From: JAWWOL01 sp033851545
GTDB lineage: Bacteria; Actinomycetota; Actinomycetes; JAWWOL01
Direction: 5' to 3'
Length of the DNA stretch: 64,000 nt
Assembly: GCA_033851545.1 (NCBI GenBank)
Contig: JAWWOO010000060.1
Location: 10,719-74,718, forward strand
Both the position numbers and the translations under genes were made by a program. This document shows, piece by piece, positions 17,418-26,060 of the stretch. A model generated the notes under the pieces. That model saw only the letters and a program-made list of their open reading frames with translations, made no database searches and was not told the origin of the DNA. Numbering within the stretch: position 1 is the first letter of the stretch; every line of letters begins with the position of its first letter.

Positions 17418-17443
17418 TTGACAGCGCACTTGCATTTTGCAAG
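17418..17443 (+). promoter_or_regulatory. Promoter with HxlR-type operator ahead of VOC-hxlR
   Basis: TTGACA (17418-17423) is a good -35 box. It is followed by a perfect inverted repeat CTTGCA-TTT-TGCAAG (17429-17443), where the -10 spacer would be. The VOC start is at 17455, so the transcript may have almost no leader. The palindrome is placed to let the downstream HxlR protein block RNA polymerase. Confidence 0.75.
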
Positions 17444-17454
17444 CATGACGGGTC

Positions 17455-17862
17455 ATGAACTTCTTCGCGAATTTCCCCGTGACTGACGTCGACCGCTCGA
17501 AGGCGTTCTTCAGCGCCCTCGGCTGGACCGTCAACGAGCAGATGACCGACCAGAATGCGGCCTGTTTCAGGCTCCAGGACGGGCTCTACCTGATGGCGAC
17601 GAGCCGCGCGTTCTTCGAAAGCCTCGGCGACGGGCGCAAGCAGGTCGGCGACCCAGCGACCACCTCGATGGCGGCCTTCGCGTTCGACTTCCCGTCCCGA
17701 GACGAGGTGGACGCGTTCGTAGCCAAGGCAGAGGCCGCCGGCGCCAGGATCGGCGCGACGGACGACTACGGCTTCATGTACCAGCGCGACTTCGAAGACC
17801 CGGACGGCAACCAGTTCGCGCCGTTCTGGATGGACCCGGAAGGGCCGCCGCCCGCGCAGTGA
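17455..17862 (+). CDS. VOC (glyoxalase/bleomycin-resistance fold) protein
   Basis: 135 residues. It opens MNFFANFPVTDVDRSKAFFSALGWTVNEQM and closes MYQRDFEDPDGNQFAPFWMDP, the two ends of a VOC domain of the lactoylglutathione-lyase-related group. It lacks an obvious full metal triad, so metal use is uncertain. Members of this subgroup are usually small cytoplasmic proteins of unknown substrate. The stop overlaps the hxlR GTG start (GTGA), so the two are translationally coupled. Confidence 0.88.
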   Translation: MNFFANFPVTDVDRSKAFFSALGWTVNEQMTDQNAACFRLQDGLYLMATSRAFFESLGDGRKQVGDPATTSMAAFAFDFPSRDEVDAFVAKAEAAGARIGATDDYGFMYQRDFEDPDGNQFAPFWMDPEGPPPAQ

Positions 17863-18173
17863 CGGACGAGGGCGACGAGAACGGGCTGGCCGCGGCGCTG
17901 GGGCTCATCGGTCAGCGCTGGGCCATGCTCGTCATCAGGTGCCTGCTCGACGGGCCCAAGCGGTACGGGGACCTGCAGCGCGAGCTCGGGGTGCCGACCA
18001 ACATCCTCGCCACCCGGCTGAGAGAGCTGCAGGACGCCGGCGTGCTGTACCGACTCCCGCTCGCCCACAATCAGCGCGCCTACGCGCTCACCGAACGCGG
18101 CCTCGCGCTGCGGGCGGCCCTCGAGGCGTTGGCCGCCTGGGGCAGGACTGGCCGCAACTCATCACCATCATGA
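17859..18173 (+). CDS. HxlR-family regulator coupled to the VOC gene
   Basis: 104 residues from GTG at 17859. HxlR core: ALGLIGQRWAMLVIRCLLDGPKRYGDLQRELGVPTNILATRLRELQDAGVLYRLPL, then YALTERGLALRAALEALAAWGR. Unlike the HxlR at 7813 it has no N-terminal Cys; one Cys lies in IRCLLDG. Coupled to the VOC gene in one transcript, with an operator-like palindrome overlapping the promoter, it is probably an autorepressor. Confidence 0.9.
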   Translation: MTDEGDENGLAAALGLIGQRWAMLVIRCLLDGPKRYGDLQRELGVPTNILATRLRELQDAGVLYRLPLAHNQRAYALTERGLALRAALEALAAWGRTGRNSSPS

Positions 18174-18263
18174 CCAACGTCTTCTACCTGCAAGCAGCAC
18201 AGGCAACGGCCACCCGGCCGGCAACTCGCGTGCCCGTCACTCTCTCGTGGGTGATGCGCTCCT

Positions 18264-18293
18264 CGTCGCAGTTGCCGATCGCTGACTGGAACG
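18264..18293 (+). repeat. Dispersed repeat, left core only
   Basis: Contains CCGATCGCTGACTGGAAC, matching the core pattern CGATCGNCNAYTGSVAC at almost all positions. It lies between hxlR and the next gene. No right arm is seen nearby. Confidence 0.6.
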
Positions 18294-18377
18294 CCGGACG
18301 AGTAGCCGGATGTAGGCCAGGTCAAGGGCGGGAGGCAACTGCTCAACATCGGGCGATCCTGCGCCGATGCGGGGAAC

Positions 18378-19304
18378 GTGATCAGGATGCGGTTCGCCGT
18401 GCTGCTGGGTGCCTTCGTGCTGTTCCTCGGCGGCTACGCGACCTATGTCGCCTACCTGCGACCGGCGCCGGTGTTCGACGGCGCCACCGATCCTGCCCAC
18501 GTCGCCGGGGTCAAGGCCCTGGTCGCCGCGTTGCCTGCACCTGCCGGGGCGACGCTCGACCCGTACGGCACCTGGTGCGACGCGGCCGCTGCATCCTGCT
18601 GGACCAGCACGACACAGAGGCCCAAGGCACTGGTCTCGGCGCTCTCCCAGACGTTGGTCGCCCGGGGCGCGAAGGTTCGCAGCCACGAGTGCAGGCAACC
18701 GGAAGCCAGGCCCATCCAGGCCCCGGACGGCGGATGCTTTGCGGTCCTCGACTACCACGGGTCCCGGCTCGATGTGACCGCGTCGAGCCGGGGGAAGGCG
18801 GACAACGTCGGCCGGACGTTCCTGCGCGTCGACAGCCCGCTTGTCACCTCGACGTTGATCAGCGCCCGATCCGCAGCGCTCGGCCCTTGGGCCAGCGAAA
18901 ACCCCCTGCCGGCCGCGTGGACGGCGGGCGTGACCTGCACTCAGCCCACCGAGGATGGTTGTCGGGTGTACCGGCAGCTGGCGGCCGCGCCACCGGTGCT
19001 CGCGCTGCCGCTGGCCCAGGTCTGCGCGGGCGTCCGCGCCAGCATGCGAGACCGGTTCTTCTTCACCCACGACGAGGACAGGCCCGCGACCACCTCGGCA
19101 CACGCGACCTGCCATATCATCACCCACCGGTATCGCAGCCTGGGCGGCAAGGACGGCGAGCTCGTCAGCGTCAGCGCGACCAGCGTCGACCTCGCCTCGA
19201 CGACCCTGCGTGTCATCGTCGCGGCTGACGGACCACGGCACGAAGGCCTTGTGTTCCAGGCCGGGACCGTCCCAGCGCAGGCGGCCACCCCTAAGAAGCC
19301 GTAG
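18378..19304 (+). CDS. Membrane-anchored extracytoplasmic protein, unknown function
   Basis: 308 residues from GTG at 18378; an ATG at 18387 is equally plausible. An N-terminal anchor (MRFAVLLGAFVLFLGGYATYVAYL) without lipobox is followed by an external region with several Cys: TWCDAAAASCW, HECRQ, GGCFAVLDYHG, TCTQPTEDGCRVY and HATCH. No family recognised. Many paired cysteines suggest an exported, disulfide-bonded fold. Single-gene unit flanked by repeat cores. Confidence 0.7.
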   Translation: MIRMRFAVLLGAFVLFLGGYATYVAYLRPAPVFDGATDPAHVAGVKALVAALPAPAGATLDPYGTWCDAAAASCWTSTTQRPKALVSALSQTLVARGAKVRSHECRQPEARPIQAPDGGCFAVLDYHGSRLDVTASSRGKADNVGRTFLRVDSPLVTSTLISARSAALGPWASENPLPAAWTAGVTCTQPTEDGCRVYRQLAAAPPVLALPLAQVCAGVRASMRDRFFFTHDEDRPATTSAHATCHIITHRYRSLGGKDGELVSVSATSVDLASTTLRVIVAADGPRHEGLVFQAGTVPAQAATPKKP

Positions 19305-19420
19305 CCAGCCGTGATCGACCAGCAGGGCCACCGCAGTTCACAGCCGGCACCCCAACCGGGGCCGGCCAAGACCCACGGGAGAGCCTCGGCCGGGCCGACG
19401 CCGCAACGGGCGGCTCCCGC

Positions 19421-19450
19421 CCGAGGATCGGTGACTGGGACACCATCGGG
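19421..19450 (+). repeat. Dispersed repeat, left core only
   Basis: Contains AGGATCGGTGACTGGGAC followed by ACCATCGGG, in the gap between two convergent genes. Confidence 0.6.
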
Positions 19451-19477
19451 TGCAGCAGCCGACGGATCTTCCGTCGG

Positions 19478-20119
19478 TCACCTCAGGCGGCAACCGTCGG
19501 GTGGACCGCCGTACGGACCGTTGTTGAACTCGGTGATCAGTCCGGCGTTGTCGAACTTGATCTTTGCTCCGCTGCTTGGCGTGATGCCGTTCGGGTGTCC
19601 GGCGCGCGCGATGGAGTCGCCGGTCCGGCGGCTGAAGCTGACTCCGAGTACGCCGAGCTGATCTGGCGGCGAGACCGCGATGTCGCCGATCGTCAGACGG
19701 TCATGGTCGGCGAGGCTCTGACGCAACCAAGACGTCAGCGCAGCGCGTCCCTGTCCGTCGACGAGTTGCTGCGTCGAGTAGTCGCAGTCACTGAAGCCCA
19801 AAGCCTGGGCGCGAGAGAACTGCGAGAGCGCACCCGTGAGGTCGCCAGCGTTGTAGGCGCGGATGAAGCCCCTCACGTGCGCAACCTCGACCAGCTGGAG
19901 GCCGGTCGCACGAAACACACTCGACGATGGCGGAGCCTGCGCGGATCCGAGGTCGCTAGCGGGTGAAGGACTCGTCGATGCCGATTGCAGTCCCGCATGG
20001 GTTGGGAGGTGCGTCGCGCTCAAAGGTCGTGCGGAGGCGCGGCCCCCAGTGCACGCGGCGAGCAACGGCACGCCGATTGCCGCGATGACCGTCAGCCAGA
20101 CCCGCCTGCGTCGGTTCAC
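19478..20119 (-). CDS. Lipoprotein with NTF2/SnoaL-like region
   Basis: 213 residues from GTG at 20119 (NRRRRVWLTVIAAIGVPLLAAC), lipobox LLAAC. A Ser/Pro/Ala linker of about 50 residues is followed by LQLVEVAHVRGFIRAYNAGDLTGALSQFSRAQALGFSDCDY, whose spacing resembles the NTF2-like helix and cone (VRGFIRAYNAGDL). The C-terminal part is GVSFSRRTGDSI...GAKIKFDNAGLITEFNNGPYGG. Probably an exported ligand-binding or scaffold domain. Catalytic function is not indicated. Confidence 0.7.
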   Translation of the reverse strand: MNRRRRVWLTVIAAIGVPLLAACTGGRASARPLSATHLPTHAGLQSASTSPSPASDLGSAQAPPSSSVFRATGLQLVEVAHVRGFIRAYNAGDLTGALSQFSRAQALGFSDCDYSTQQLVDGQGRAALTSWLRQSLADHDRLTIGDIAVSPPDQLGVLGVSFSRRTGDSIARAGHPNGITPSSGAKIKFDNAGLITEFNNGPYGGPPDGCRLR

Positions 20120-20284
20120 GATCTCAGTATCGCTCTCGCCCCGGTCGCTCTGACCCAGCCACCAGCGACCGTTCAAGGCGCTGGCCCCGTTGCGCTGGCG
20201 GCACTGTGGATCGACAGACGCGGCGAACCCCTAGCGAAAGCCCAAAGCTGCCCTGAACCATCAAGGCGACTGGCGCACCGTTCA

Positions 20285-20302
20285 CCGATCGGCGACTGCA
20301 AC
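20285..20302 (+). repeat. Dispersed repeat, left core only
   Basis: CCGATCGGCGACTGCAAC, a near-perfect core between two divergent lipoprotein genes. Confidence 0.65.
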
Positions 20303-20416
20303 ATGTCACGGGTCCCCGGCGCCATCGGCGGCTACTCAGGACCACCGTCTGAGAGTCGAGGCGACTTGGAACCAGTCGCAGCTGGCCCGCGCCACACTGA
20401 CATCGTGCGCACGGAT

Positions 20417-21289
20417 ATGCAGGCTCCCCGCCAGAGGGTCCTGGCTGTCACCACTGTCCTGCTTCTGCTGACGCTGGCCGGATGCCGACATGACGCCGGC
20501 GGTCAGCAGCCAGCTGCCGGCGGCTCACCCTCCTCCCAGGGGCAGGCAGGGACCGGCCCGAACGCGCCGGTGCTAACGCCATCGCAGCGGGCGGCGCCCC
20601 CGAACTCAACAAGTGGCGCAATTCGTGCCGGCGAGGTGTCCGTCGGCTGCCGTCTGCGCACGCTTGTCGATCTCGCCGCGCTGCGAACGGGGCTGTTGTC
20701 GACAGGAACGCCAGCGGCCAACAGCCTCGAACACGTTCTGGCCGCCCCGGGCCGGTCGGCACCCCTGCGACTCGGCGCGCTACCGCGGGCCGACTGGGCT
20801 CTGATCGCCGGGAGCCCGACGTACCGGGTCTTCGGACTGGTCGCGCACCGCCAGCTCACTGCCGTGGTGCAGCTCAAGCTCTACCGGGGAACCTGGCAGG
20901 TCTACGCGGAGAACTGCAACCTGACCCACGCCGACGGCGACGCGGTCACCGCCGAGAGCGTCGCCGCCTCGGGGACAACCTTGGACGTGAACTGGGACAA
21001 CGGCACCTGCTTCCCGCAAGGAGTCCACCGACACGTTCCCGAGCAACTGGGCCGCCGAGTCATCGTCACCGAGACTCCCACGCACGTGCTGATCTCCGTG
21101 GTCGCGGCCAGCAATCCTCAAGCCGTCGCGGACGAGGTCGGGATGACCGGCTGCGCCGGGGTGGGCCTGGCCGACCACATCGAGGCCCACCTCAAAGCGC
21201 CCATCGGCCAGCGCACCGTGCTCGACGTCAGCGCCGTTCCACCCCGCGTGCTGCCCACCACCGGTACCTTCGGACAACCGCTCACCTGA
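20417..21289 (+). CDS. Lipoprotein of unknown function
   Basis: 290 residues from ATG at 20417, or GTG 12 bp earlier. Signal peptide QRVLAVTTVLLLLTLAGC, lipobox TLAGC. After a Gly/Ser/Pro linker the mature part has Cys at VGCRLRTL, NCNLTHADGD, GTCFPQGV and TGCAGVG, probably disulfide-bonded. No domain recognised. It belongs to the group of single-gene lipoproteins in this part of the window. Confidence 0.72.
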   Translation: MQAPRQRVLAVTTVLLLLTLAGCRHDAGGQQPAAGGSPSSQGQAGTGPNAPVLTPSQRAAPPNSTSGAIRAGEVSVGCRLRTLVDLAALRTGLLSTGTPAANSLEHVLAAPGRSAPLRLGALPRADWALIAGSPTYRVFGLVAHRQLTAVVQLKLYRGTWQVYAENCNLTHADGDAVTAESVAASGTTLDVNWDNGTCFPQGVHRHVPEQLGRRVIVTETPTHVLISVVAASNPQAVADEVGMTGCAGVGLADHIEAHLKAPIGQRTVLDVSAVPPRVLPTTGTFGQPLT

Positions 21290-21384
21290 CCAGTCCCAGA
21301 ATCCGCACCGGGAGGCTGGCGTGTCGCAACTGGCCGACCAAGACCGGCACACCGTTGACCTGCGGCCGTCGTGCCGGTCGCCTT

Positions 21385-21430
21385 GTCCCGATGAGGGTCC
21401 CGTTCCCGGTCACCGATCGACAACTGCGAC
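21385..21430 (+). repeat. Dispersed repeat, left half with outer extension
   Basis: The outer block CCGATGAGGGTCCCGTTCCC runs into the core ACCGATCGACAACTGCGAC. A 32-base stretch is identical to the reverse complement of bases at 49646-49677. A separate right-arm-like piece, GACCGGCACACCGTTGACC, lies about 40 bp before it. Confidence 0.85.
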
Positions 21431-21593
21431 GAGCCGGAGGGAGTCACTCGACGAACCTTGCGCTCACCCACGAACGGCGTCGTTGAGCGCGAGCGAGCTC
21501 GCGGGACAGGTGCTCTTCGTTGCGCCTGGATCTCAGCCGCCGGTGTTGTCCGTTGGGGGCGGGTTCACGCAGGTGCGCCGCTACAGTGCACGC

Positions 21594-21926
21594 ATGCTGC
21601 GTCTCGTCCGCGGCCTCACGTCGGCCGCTGGCCTGCTCTCGCTGACGCTCCTCGCGGGCTGCACGACCGGCGACGGTGAAGGACCGCGCTACATCGGTCT
21701 TGTCGTGTCGGTCAGTCCAATCAACATCTGTGTCGGCCCGAGCACGAGCTCGTCGAGTGTCACCTGCGGCGGTGTTCCTGCTGGCGCGACGCACCTACCT
21801 CGCGTCGGCCAATGTGTCGGGCTCTTCCCCGGGAAGCTGGACGCCCAAGGCCACGTGGTCGAATGGTCCACGGCCAGCCTGCGTCTGCACTACGCGGACA
21901 GCGAATGCGCTGGCCACTCGAGCTAA
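21594..21926 (+). CDS. Small lipoprotein
   Basis: 110 residues: MLRLVRGLTSAAGLLSLTLLAGC, lipobox LLAGC, then a short beta-rich mature part with four Cys (INICVGP, VTCGGVPAG, GQCVGLFPG, SECAGHSS). VGQCVGLFPGKLDAQGHVVEW resembles an OB-like strand pair. Unknown function. Start chosen because the signal peptide begins there. Confidence 0.68.
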   Translation: MLRLVRGLTSAAGLLSLTLLAGCTTGDGEGPRYIGLVVSVSPINICVGPSTSSSSVTCGGVPAGATHLPRVGQCVGLFPGKLDAQGHVVEWSTASLRLHYADSECAGHSS

Positions 21927-22087
21927 CGCCTTCCCACCAGGTTGTCTCGCTGGGGGTCCTGCCTCACGCGTTCGTCCCGCCAGGCCACCTTCACCTGGGA
22001 CGCCGCCGCGCCCCAGTCGGCGATCCGCGGCTGCGACGAGCCAGCCGAACGCCAGTGGCCGAGGGATGCGGCGCCAAAGTGGTCCGG

Positions 22088-22336
22088 TCATCGTTTGGCT
22101 CTACGGGAGGGTCCTTGCGCGCGCGCCGATTCGTCCTGGGCGTCACCGCCGTCCTGAGCCCCCGCCAGAGCCTCAATCAACATCTCGGGCAAGGCGAGAA
22201 CAACGACAACCGCTGTTGCCCCGGCCAGCATTCTGCCCAGCCACGGCCAACGGCGGTTCCCGCGACTTACCGCGCCCACCAGACGGTTAGCGGTCCGCAT
22301 CTCGAGACCATCAAGCCGACTGTATTCGCGTCGCAT
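22088..22336 (-). CDS. Small single-pass membrane protein
   Basis: 82 residues from ATG at 22336 (MRREYSRLDGLEMRTANRL). One hydrophobic segment, MLAGATAVVVVLALPEMLIEALA, then an acidic and basic tail. No family recognised. It is divergent from another small membrane protein that starts 51 bp away. Confidence 0.5.
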   Translation of the reverse strand: MRREYSRLDGLEMRTANRLVGAVSRGNRRWPWLGRMLAGATAVVVVLALPEMLIEALAGAQDGGDAQDESARAQGPSRRAKR

Positions 22337-22387
22337 CCTCGCAGTGTCCCATGCGCTGGGGGCGGCCTGCGCCAGATGTAGCCGACC

Positions 22388-22744
22388 ATGATCGCGAATG
22401 CGGACCAGGTGTCCCTGCTGAGGTTGGTCAAGCAGCGCCGTTTGGGTGGTCGCTTGCAGCAGCGGTTGATTGTCGGGCTCGCCTCCGTCCTCCTCGCCAC
22501 ATTCGGAGCTGTCTGCGGCGCCTTCGACAACCCCATACCCAGCGCAGTCCACGAGTTGCAGGCCTTGCTAGCAGGCATCATCGTCGTGAGTGTCGCTAGC
22601 TGGGCAGTCGCTGCCCGGCTCAGCGGGCGCTGGTGGCGGCTGGCAGTTGCCTCTGCGGCTGCGACCGTGGCGTTGCCAACAGTGCTCCTGCTCACCCAGT
22701 TGACCGTCGCAAGCTGGGCCCCGGTCGGCTTCTGCAGTATGTGA
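22388..22744 (+). CDS. Small three-helix membrane protein
   Basis: 118 residues. Three hydrophobic stretches: LIVGLASVLLATFGAVCGAF, LLAGIIVVSVASWAVAARL and LAVASAAATVALPTVLLLTQLTV. Unknown family. It shares a short divergent promoter region with the preceding gene and is followed by repeat pieces. Confidence 0.55.
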   Translation: MIANADQVSLLRLVKQRRLGGRLQQRLIVGLASVLLATFGAVCGAFDNPIPSAVHELQALLAGIIVVSVASWAVAARLSGRWWRLAVASAAATVALPTVLLLTQLTVASWAPVGFCSM

Positions 22745-22807
22745 CACCGGTACACGCTGTCGTACGGCCCCCGCTTGAACGCCGTTCTGCCCGGCCCGAC
22801 GCCCGGC

Positions 22808-22910
22808 CCCATCACCGATCGGGCAATCCCGACTGGCACAGCCCCACGGCCAACAGGCCGGCCCAGCCCGAGGTCGTTGTGCGAGTCGCAATTGTCGATC
22901 CGCCTACGGC
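22808..22910. repeat. Two dispersed-repeat cores close together
   Basis: ACCGATCGGGCAATCCCGAC at 22808-22827 (plus) and, about 60 bp on, GAGTCGCAATTGTCGATCCG, the reverse of CGGATCGACAATTGCGACTC, at about 22883-22902. Together they form an inverted pair between two small membrane-protein genes. Confidence 0.6.
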
Positions 22911-22938
22911 ACATCAGCCGCGTGGGTGGCGGCGCGAC

Positions 22939-23175
22939 TCAAGGCCCTATGGATCGGTGGCGCTGCTCAGTGATCCACCAGAGCGTTACGCCTGCTACAG
23001 CGACGACGATGACCAGCCACAGGTACCCGTCGCCGAGCGCCCAGCCGAGGAGGAGAGGGAACAGGAGCACTGACAACTCGATAGCGAGAAGCGAGCGGAC
23101 CAGGGTCGGTAGCCGCCACCAACGGTTCTCGACGCGGAAACCGGCTGCGGGCCGCGGCGGAGGCATGCTGCGCAC
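22939..23175 (-). CDS. Small two-helix membrane protein
   Basis: 78 residues. Two adjacent hydrophobic segments (LVRSLLAIELSVLLFPLLLGWAL and YLWLVIVVAVAGVTLWWI) after a basic, Pro-rich N-terminus. No family recognised. Either of two ATGs (residues 1 and 4) may be used. Confidence 0.5.
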   Translation of the reverse strand: MRSMPPPRPAAGFRVENRWWRLPTLVRSLLAIELSVLLFPLLLGWALGDGYLWLVIVVAVAGVTLWWITEQRHRSIGP

Positions 23176-23352
23176 TATACGCCCGGCGCTGGGCGCGACG
23201 CCTCGCTCGGTATGGTGCTTCCCTGTACGAGCCGCGCGACGTGGGTTCGGTTCGCTGGGAGCAAGGGACGCCGGCTACGTCCAGTTGCGGATCGGCATGC
23301 GGGGCGGCGCGACTCAAACAGGACGGTCACGGGTAGTCGTATCCTCAACCTC

Positions 23353-24321
23353 GTGAGCGGGTTTCGGACAGCCGACGAGTTAGTCAAGTCTGCCGAGGAG
23401 TTCGCACGTGGGGCCCTCGTCGCCTATCACGAACGGAACGGGCGTCGGGCCGTCGTTGATGCCGCGACCGCCCTTGAGCAGCTTACGAAGGCGTGCTTGG
23501 TACGCCGCTCGCCTGCGCTCCTTGTCGTCGACCGAGGCAACGGCAACTGGGCCTCACTCGTCGCCCTGCTCGACCTTCCAAACAACATGAAGCCGGTGAA
23601 GCAGCTCAACACCGTAGGTGCAGGCGAGGCGCTGGTTCGTCTGGAGGCGTTTGTGACGTCGCCAGTTCCCAGAGATGACCTACTTGAGCTACTCGCCCAG
23701 CGCAACGGCGTGATTCACGCCGGCGAGAACGTGACCGGCATCGACCGCCGCGTTGCGCAGTTCGCGAAACACGTGGATCGACTCCTCGAGGATCTCGGCG
23801 TGGATCGTACTGACTTCTGGGACCTTCAAGTCGTAGTAGTCGATAGCCTGCTGCAATCCGACGAAAAGGACCTCGAATCCCGCGTCGCCGTCAAGATCGC
23901 AGCCGCGGTCGTGGCTTTCCACGCGGCCTACGCCGGTGTAGCTGACGCGGAGCGCAAGACGATCACCTGGATCCGTCGACCAGCTGCCGTCTCGTACGGT
24001 GACTTGCTGGTCATCTGCCCGATCTGTGAGTCGCCCGCAGTGGCCTCCGGTGGCTACCAAGTCGACTGGGATGAAGATGCGGCCCCAGAGTACGACTCCG
24101 ACGAGCCTCGCCCCCGGTATGCCGGCAAGGTGCAGTTGATCGCCAACCAGCTCGTGTGCGACTTCTGTGGAATCCGTCTAGATGGGCTGGACGAGCTCGG
24201 TGCGGCATCGGCGCAGAGCCTGTTCGATATCGACGGCGACCCATACGACTTCGAGGCCGAAGGCCCGGACTGGGCCTACGTTGACGAGGACGCGGCGTAC
24301 GAGCGCTGGACGGACAAGTAG
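23353..24321 (+). CDS. HEPN-like protein with C-terminal zinc ribbon
   Basis: 322 residues from GTG at 23353. The N-terminal half is all helical. It carries an RX4H motif, QRNGVIHAGEN (Arg117-His122), preceded by the helix pair AATALEQLTKACL, the layout of HEPN domains whose R-X4-6-H forms an RNase active site. The C-terminal half contains CPIC (222-225) and CDFC (269-272), a likely four-Cys zinc ribbon, with an acidic tail. HEPN proteins act in toxin-antitoxin and antiphage systems or as RNA-processing enzymes. No antitoxin-like partner is adjacent. HEPN assignment is inferred from motif and helix pattern, not from alignment. Confidence 0.6.
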   Translation: MSGFRTADELVKSAEEFARGALVAYHERNGRRAVVDAATALEQLTKACLVRRSPALLVVDRGNGNWASLVALLDLPNNMKPVKQLNTVGAGEALVRLEAFVTSPVPRDDLLELLAQRNGVIHAGENVTGIDRRVAQFAKHVDRLLEDLGVDRTDFWDLQVVVVDSLLQSDEKDLESRVAVKIAAAVVAFHAAYAGVADAERKTITWIRRPAAVSYGDLLVICPICESPAVASGGYQVDWDEDAAPEYDSDEPRPRYAGKVQLIANQLVCDFCGIRLDGLDELGAASAQSLFDIDGDPYDFEAEGPDWAYVDEDAAYERWTDK

Positions 24322-24718
24322 CCAGGCGCGCCAAGTCTGCACGGCCTCGTCCGTCGTGGAAGGGAACGGCTGCTGGGACGGGGTGGCCGCCATTGCGGCC
24401 TGGGTCGCTGCGCCGACGTCTCATCCCAGCCAACCGATCCTCATGCGGCGATCGCCGGCGGTCGTTTGGACCGCTCACGTATCCTGCCTAAGAACTCGAC
24501 TCAAATGAGCGTCAGAGCCTCCTGAAGCAAACGAGTTAGCCGAGGAAGAGCAGCGCGTCCATCCCCGGTGGTGGCCGGTGTAGCCGATGAGCGGATCCGA
24601 CGTGCCGTTGCCCGCCCCAGTCGAACGAGGTCGACGCGCTCCGCGTTACGGTGCCACCAGTAGCAGGTGCCGCGGGTGACCTGCCGAGCCTTCCGAACCG
24701 TCGACGCGCGCCGGTCGT
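24322..24718. other. Intergenic region, no gene recognised
   Basis: About 400 bp. One weak repeat-like core (AACCGATCCTCATGCGGCG, near 24436). No start site with a convincing product was found on either strand. Confidence 0.4.
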
Positions 24719-25123
24719 TCAGCCGGTCCAGACGATCGTGCCGGTGACCGTGCCGGTGAGCTTCGCTTCGGGGAAGCTGACGGGGCTACCCGTGATCGTG
24801 CAGCTGACCGGACCGGGAGCCGTCGGCTTTGAGGCGGTCGAGGTGAAGGTGCCGAACGGCGTGGTGAAGGTCAGGTCGAAGCTCACGGGCAGGAACAGCC
24901 CCTGCTGACCGTCGCTGCCGGTCACGAACGCTGGGTTCCAGGTGGTCGCCTCCGTTTTCCCCGAGTTCACCACGAAGTCGAAGGTGCCATCCGCCCCGCA
25001 GTCGGCGGTGCCGACGAGCCGGTTCGGGGCGTGGCTGGGGGCCGCGAACGCGGCCGATGCCGGCGACAGGACGAGGACGGCGCTCCCGACGGTAACCACT
25101 GCGATACGGAGGGTTCGGCGCAT
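24719..25123 (-). CDS. Small secreted protein
   Basis: 134 residues from ATG at 25123. Classical signal peptide MRRTLRIAVVTVGSAVLVLSPASAAFA, cleavage near AFA-APS. The mature 105 residues are beta-rich with one Cys pair (TADCGADGTFDFVVNSG and GPVSCTITGSP) and repeated FTTPFGTFTST / KLTGTVTGTIVWTG strands. This resembles small immunoglobulin-like exported proteins of actinomycetes. Unknown function. Confidence 0.72.
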   Translation of the reverse strand: MRRTLRIAVVTVGSAVLVLSPASAAFAAPSHAPNRLVGTADCGADGTFDFVVNSGKTEATTWNPAFVTGSDGQQGLFLPVSFDLTFTTPFGTFTSTASKPTAPGPVSCTITGSPVSFPEAKLTGTVTGTIVWTG

Positions 25124-25401
25124 GGCAGCCTCCCAGCAGAGTAGGTGCCCTTGATGATGGGCCGGTCGGAGTGCGCCCGCAAGGCCCCAGCTTGGCGGCA
25201 ATCAGGCGGACAATGCTCGACCCAGCCCGCTCGTCCAGACCAGCAAGCGGTGCTCCATGGCGAACGTCGGCGCACGCCTCTGGTTGAGCCCATGCCCGAG
25301 CCCCCAAGGTGTATCTCGGGAGGACCTGCTGGCGATCTTGGAGACTCTCGCGCTCTTGCCGCCGATCGAGCCCTAAGCGTCGGGTGCCGGACGTCAAGGG
25401 T

Positions 25402-25753
25402 TCAGCGCACGAACAGGCAGCCGTCCCGCTCGAGCACCTGGCCACGGCGCAGCGACAGGACGCGGGCCAAGGCCCGGTACGCGGCGCCCATGCCCGGCAG
25501 TTTCAGAAAGACGCCTTGCGGTCCCCGGACCATCCGTCCGGTGCGCACGTCGTACGCTGACTGATGCCAGGGGCAGACCAGGCGGCCCCTGCTCGTCGAG
25601 CGTGCCGTTGGACAGGTCCGCGCCCAGGTGCCGGCATCGGCGCGACACCGCGAAAAACTCACCGCCGATGTTGCCCACGGCGTAGGGTCCGGCGCCGCTC
25701 ACCGTCCCGGTTGGCAGATCGGCTGGCGGTCCGACCTCGTGCTCTCGGCTCAT
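25402..25753 (-). pseudogene. Rieske [2Fe-2S] protein, frameshifted
   Basis: Starting at ATG 25753 (MSREHEVGPPADLPTGTVSG) the first frame carries CRHLGADL, the first Rieske Cys-X-His box. The second box, CPWHQSAYDVRTG, is in another frame that continues to the stop at 25402. The break is explained by one extra C in the run of four at 25586-25589: removing it joins NGTLDEQG to RLVCPWHQS. The restored protein, about 116 residues, would be a small ferredoxin-like Rieske protein. It is either a pseudogene or a homopolymer sequencing error. Confidence 0.85.
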
Positions 25754-25935
25754 GATTACAGCGGGCACCCGCCCTCCCTGGTACGGGCAGTCATTGGTCA
25801 GATCCCCATCGCGAGTCCGACTGGACGATTGGCCGTGCCAAGGCCTCCGTCTTGGCGGCAGGCCGAGCAACGAACTGCTCCGAATATCCGCACATGCCGT
25901 GGTCGTGCACGTTCCCACTGCGGGACCGTGTTTCC

Positions 25936-26060
25936 TATGAGGAACGGCAGCACCGTCCCGGTCAGCGTCCCGATCCCGGTTACCGATCGGCTATCGGTGA
26001 CGGCTGGACAGCACGGGTACGGGTCGGTCCGTCCGCTGTGCCGGTTGAGGTTTCGCTATG
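25936..26060 (+). repeat. Dispersed intergenic repeat, full copy
   Basis: Outer block ATGAGGAACGGCAG, then CGATCCCGGTTACCGATCGG and CTATCGGTGACGG (core), and right arm GTGCCGGTTGAGGTTTCG ending near 26060. About 70 bp separate core and right arm. It fills much of the 470-bp gap 25754-26222. Confidence 0.8.

Noticed and set aside
24011..24478. Minus-strand frame over the end of the HEPN-like gene
   Set aside because: Arg/His/Pro-rich shadow; the plus-strand frame has CXXC pairs and helical structure.
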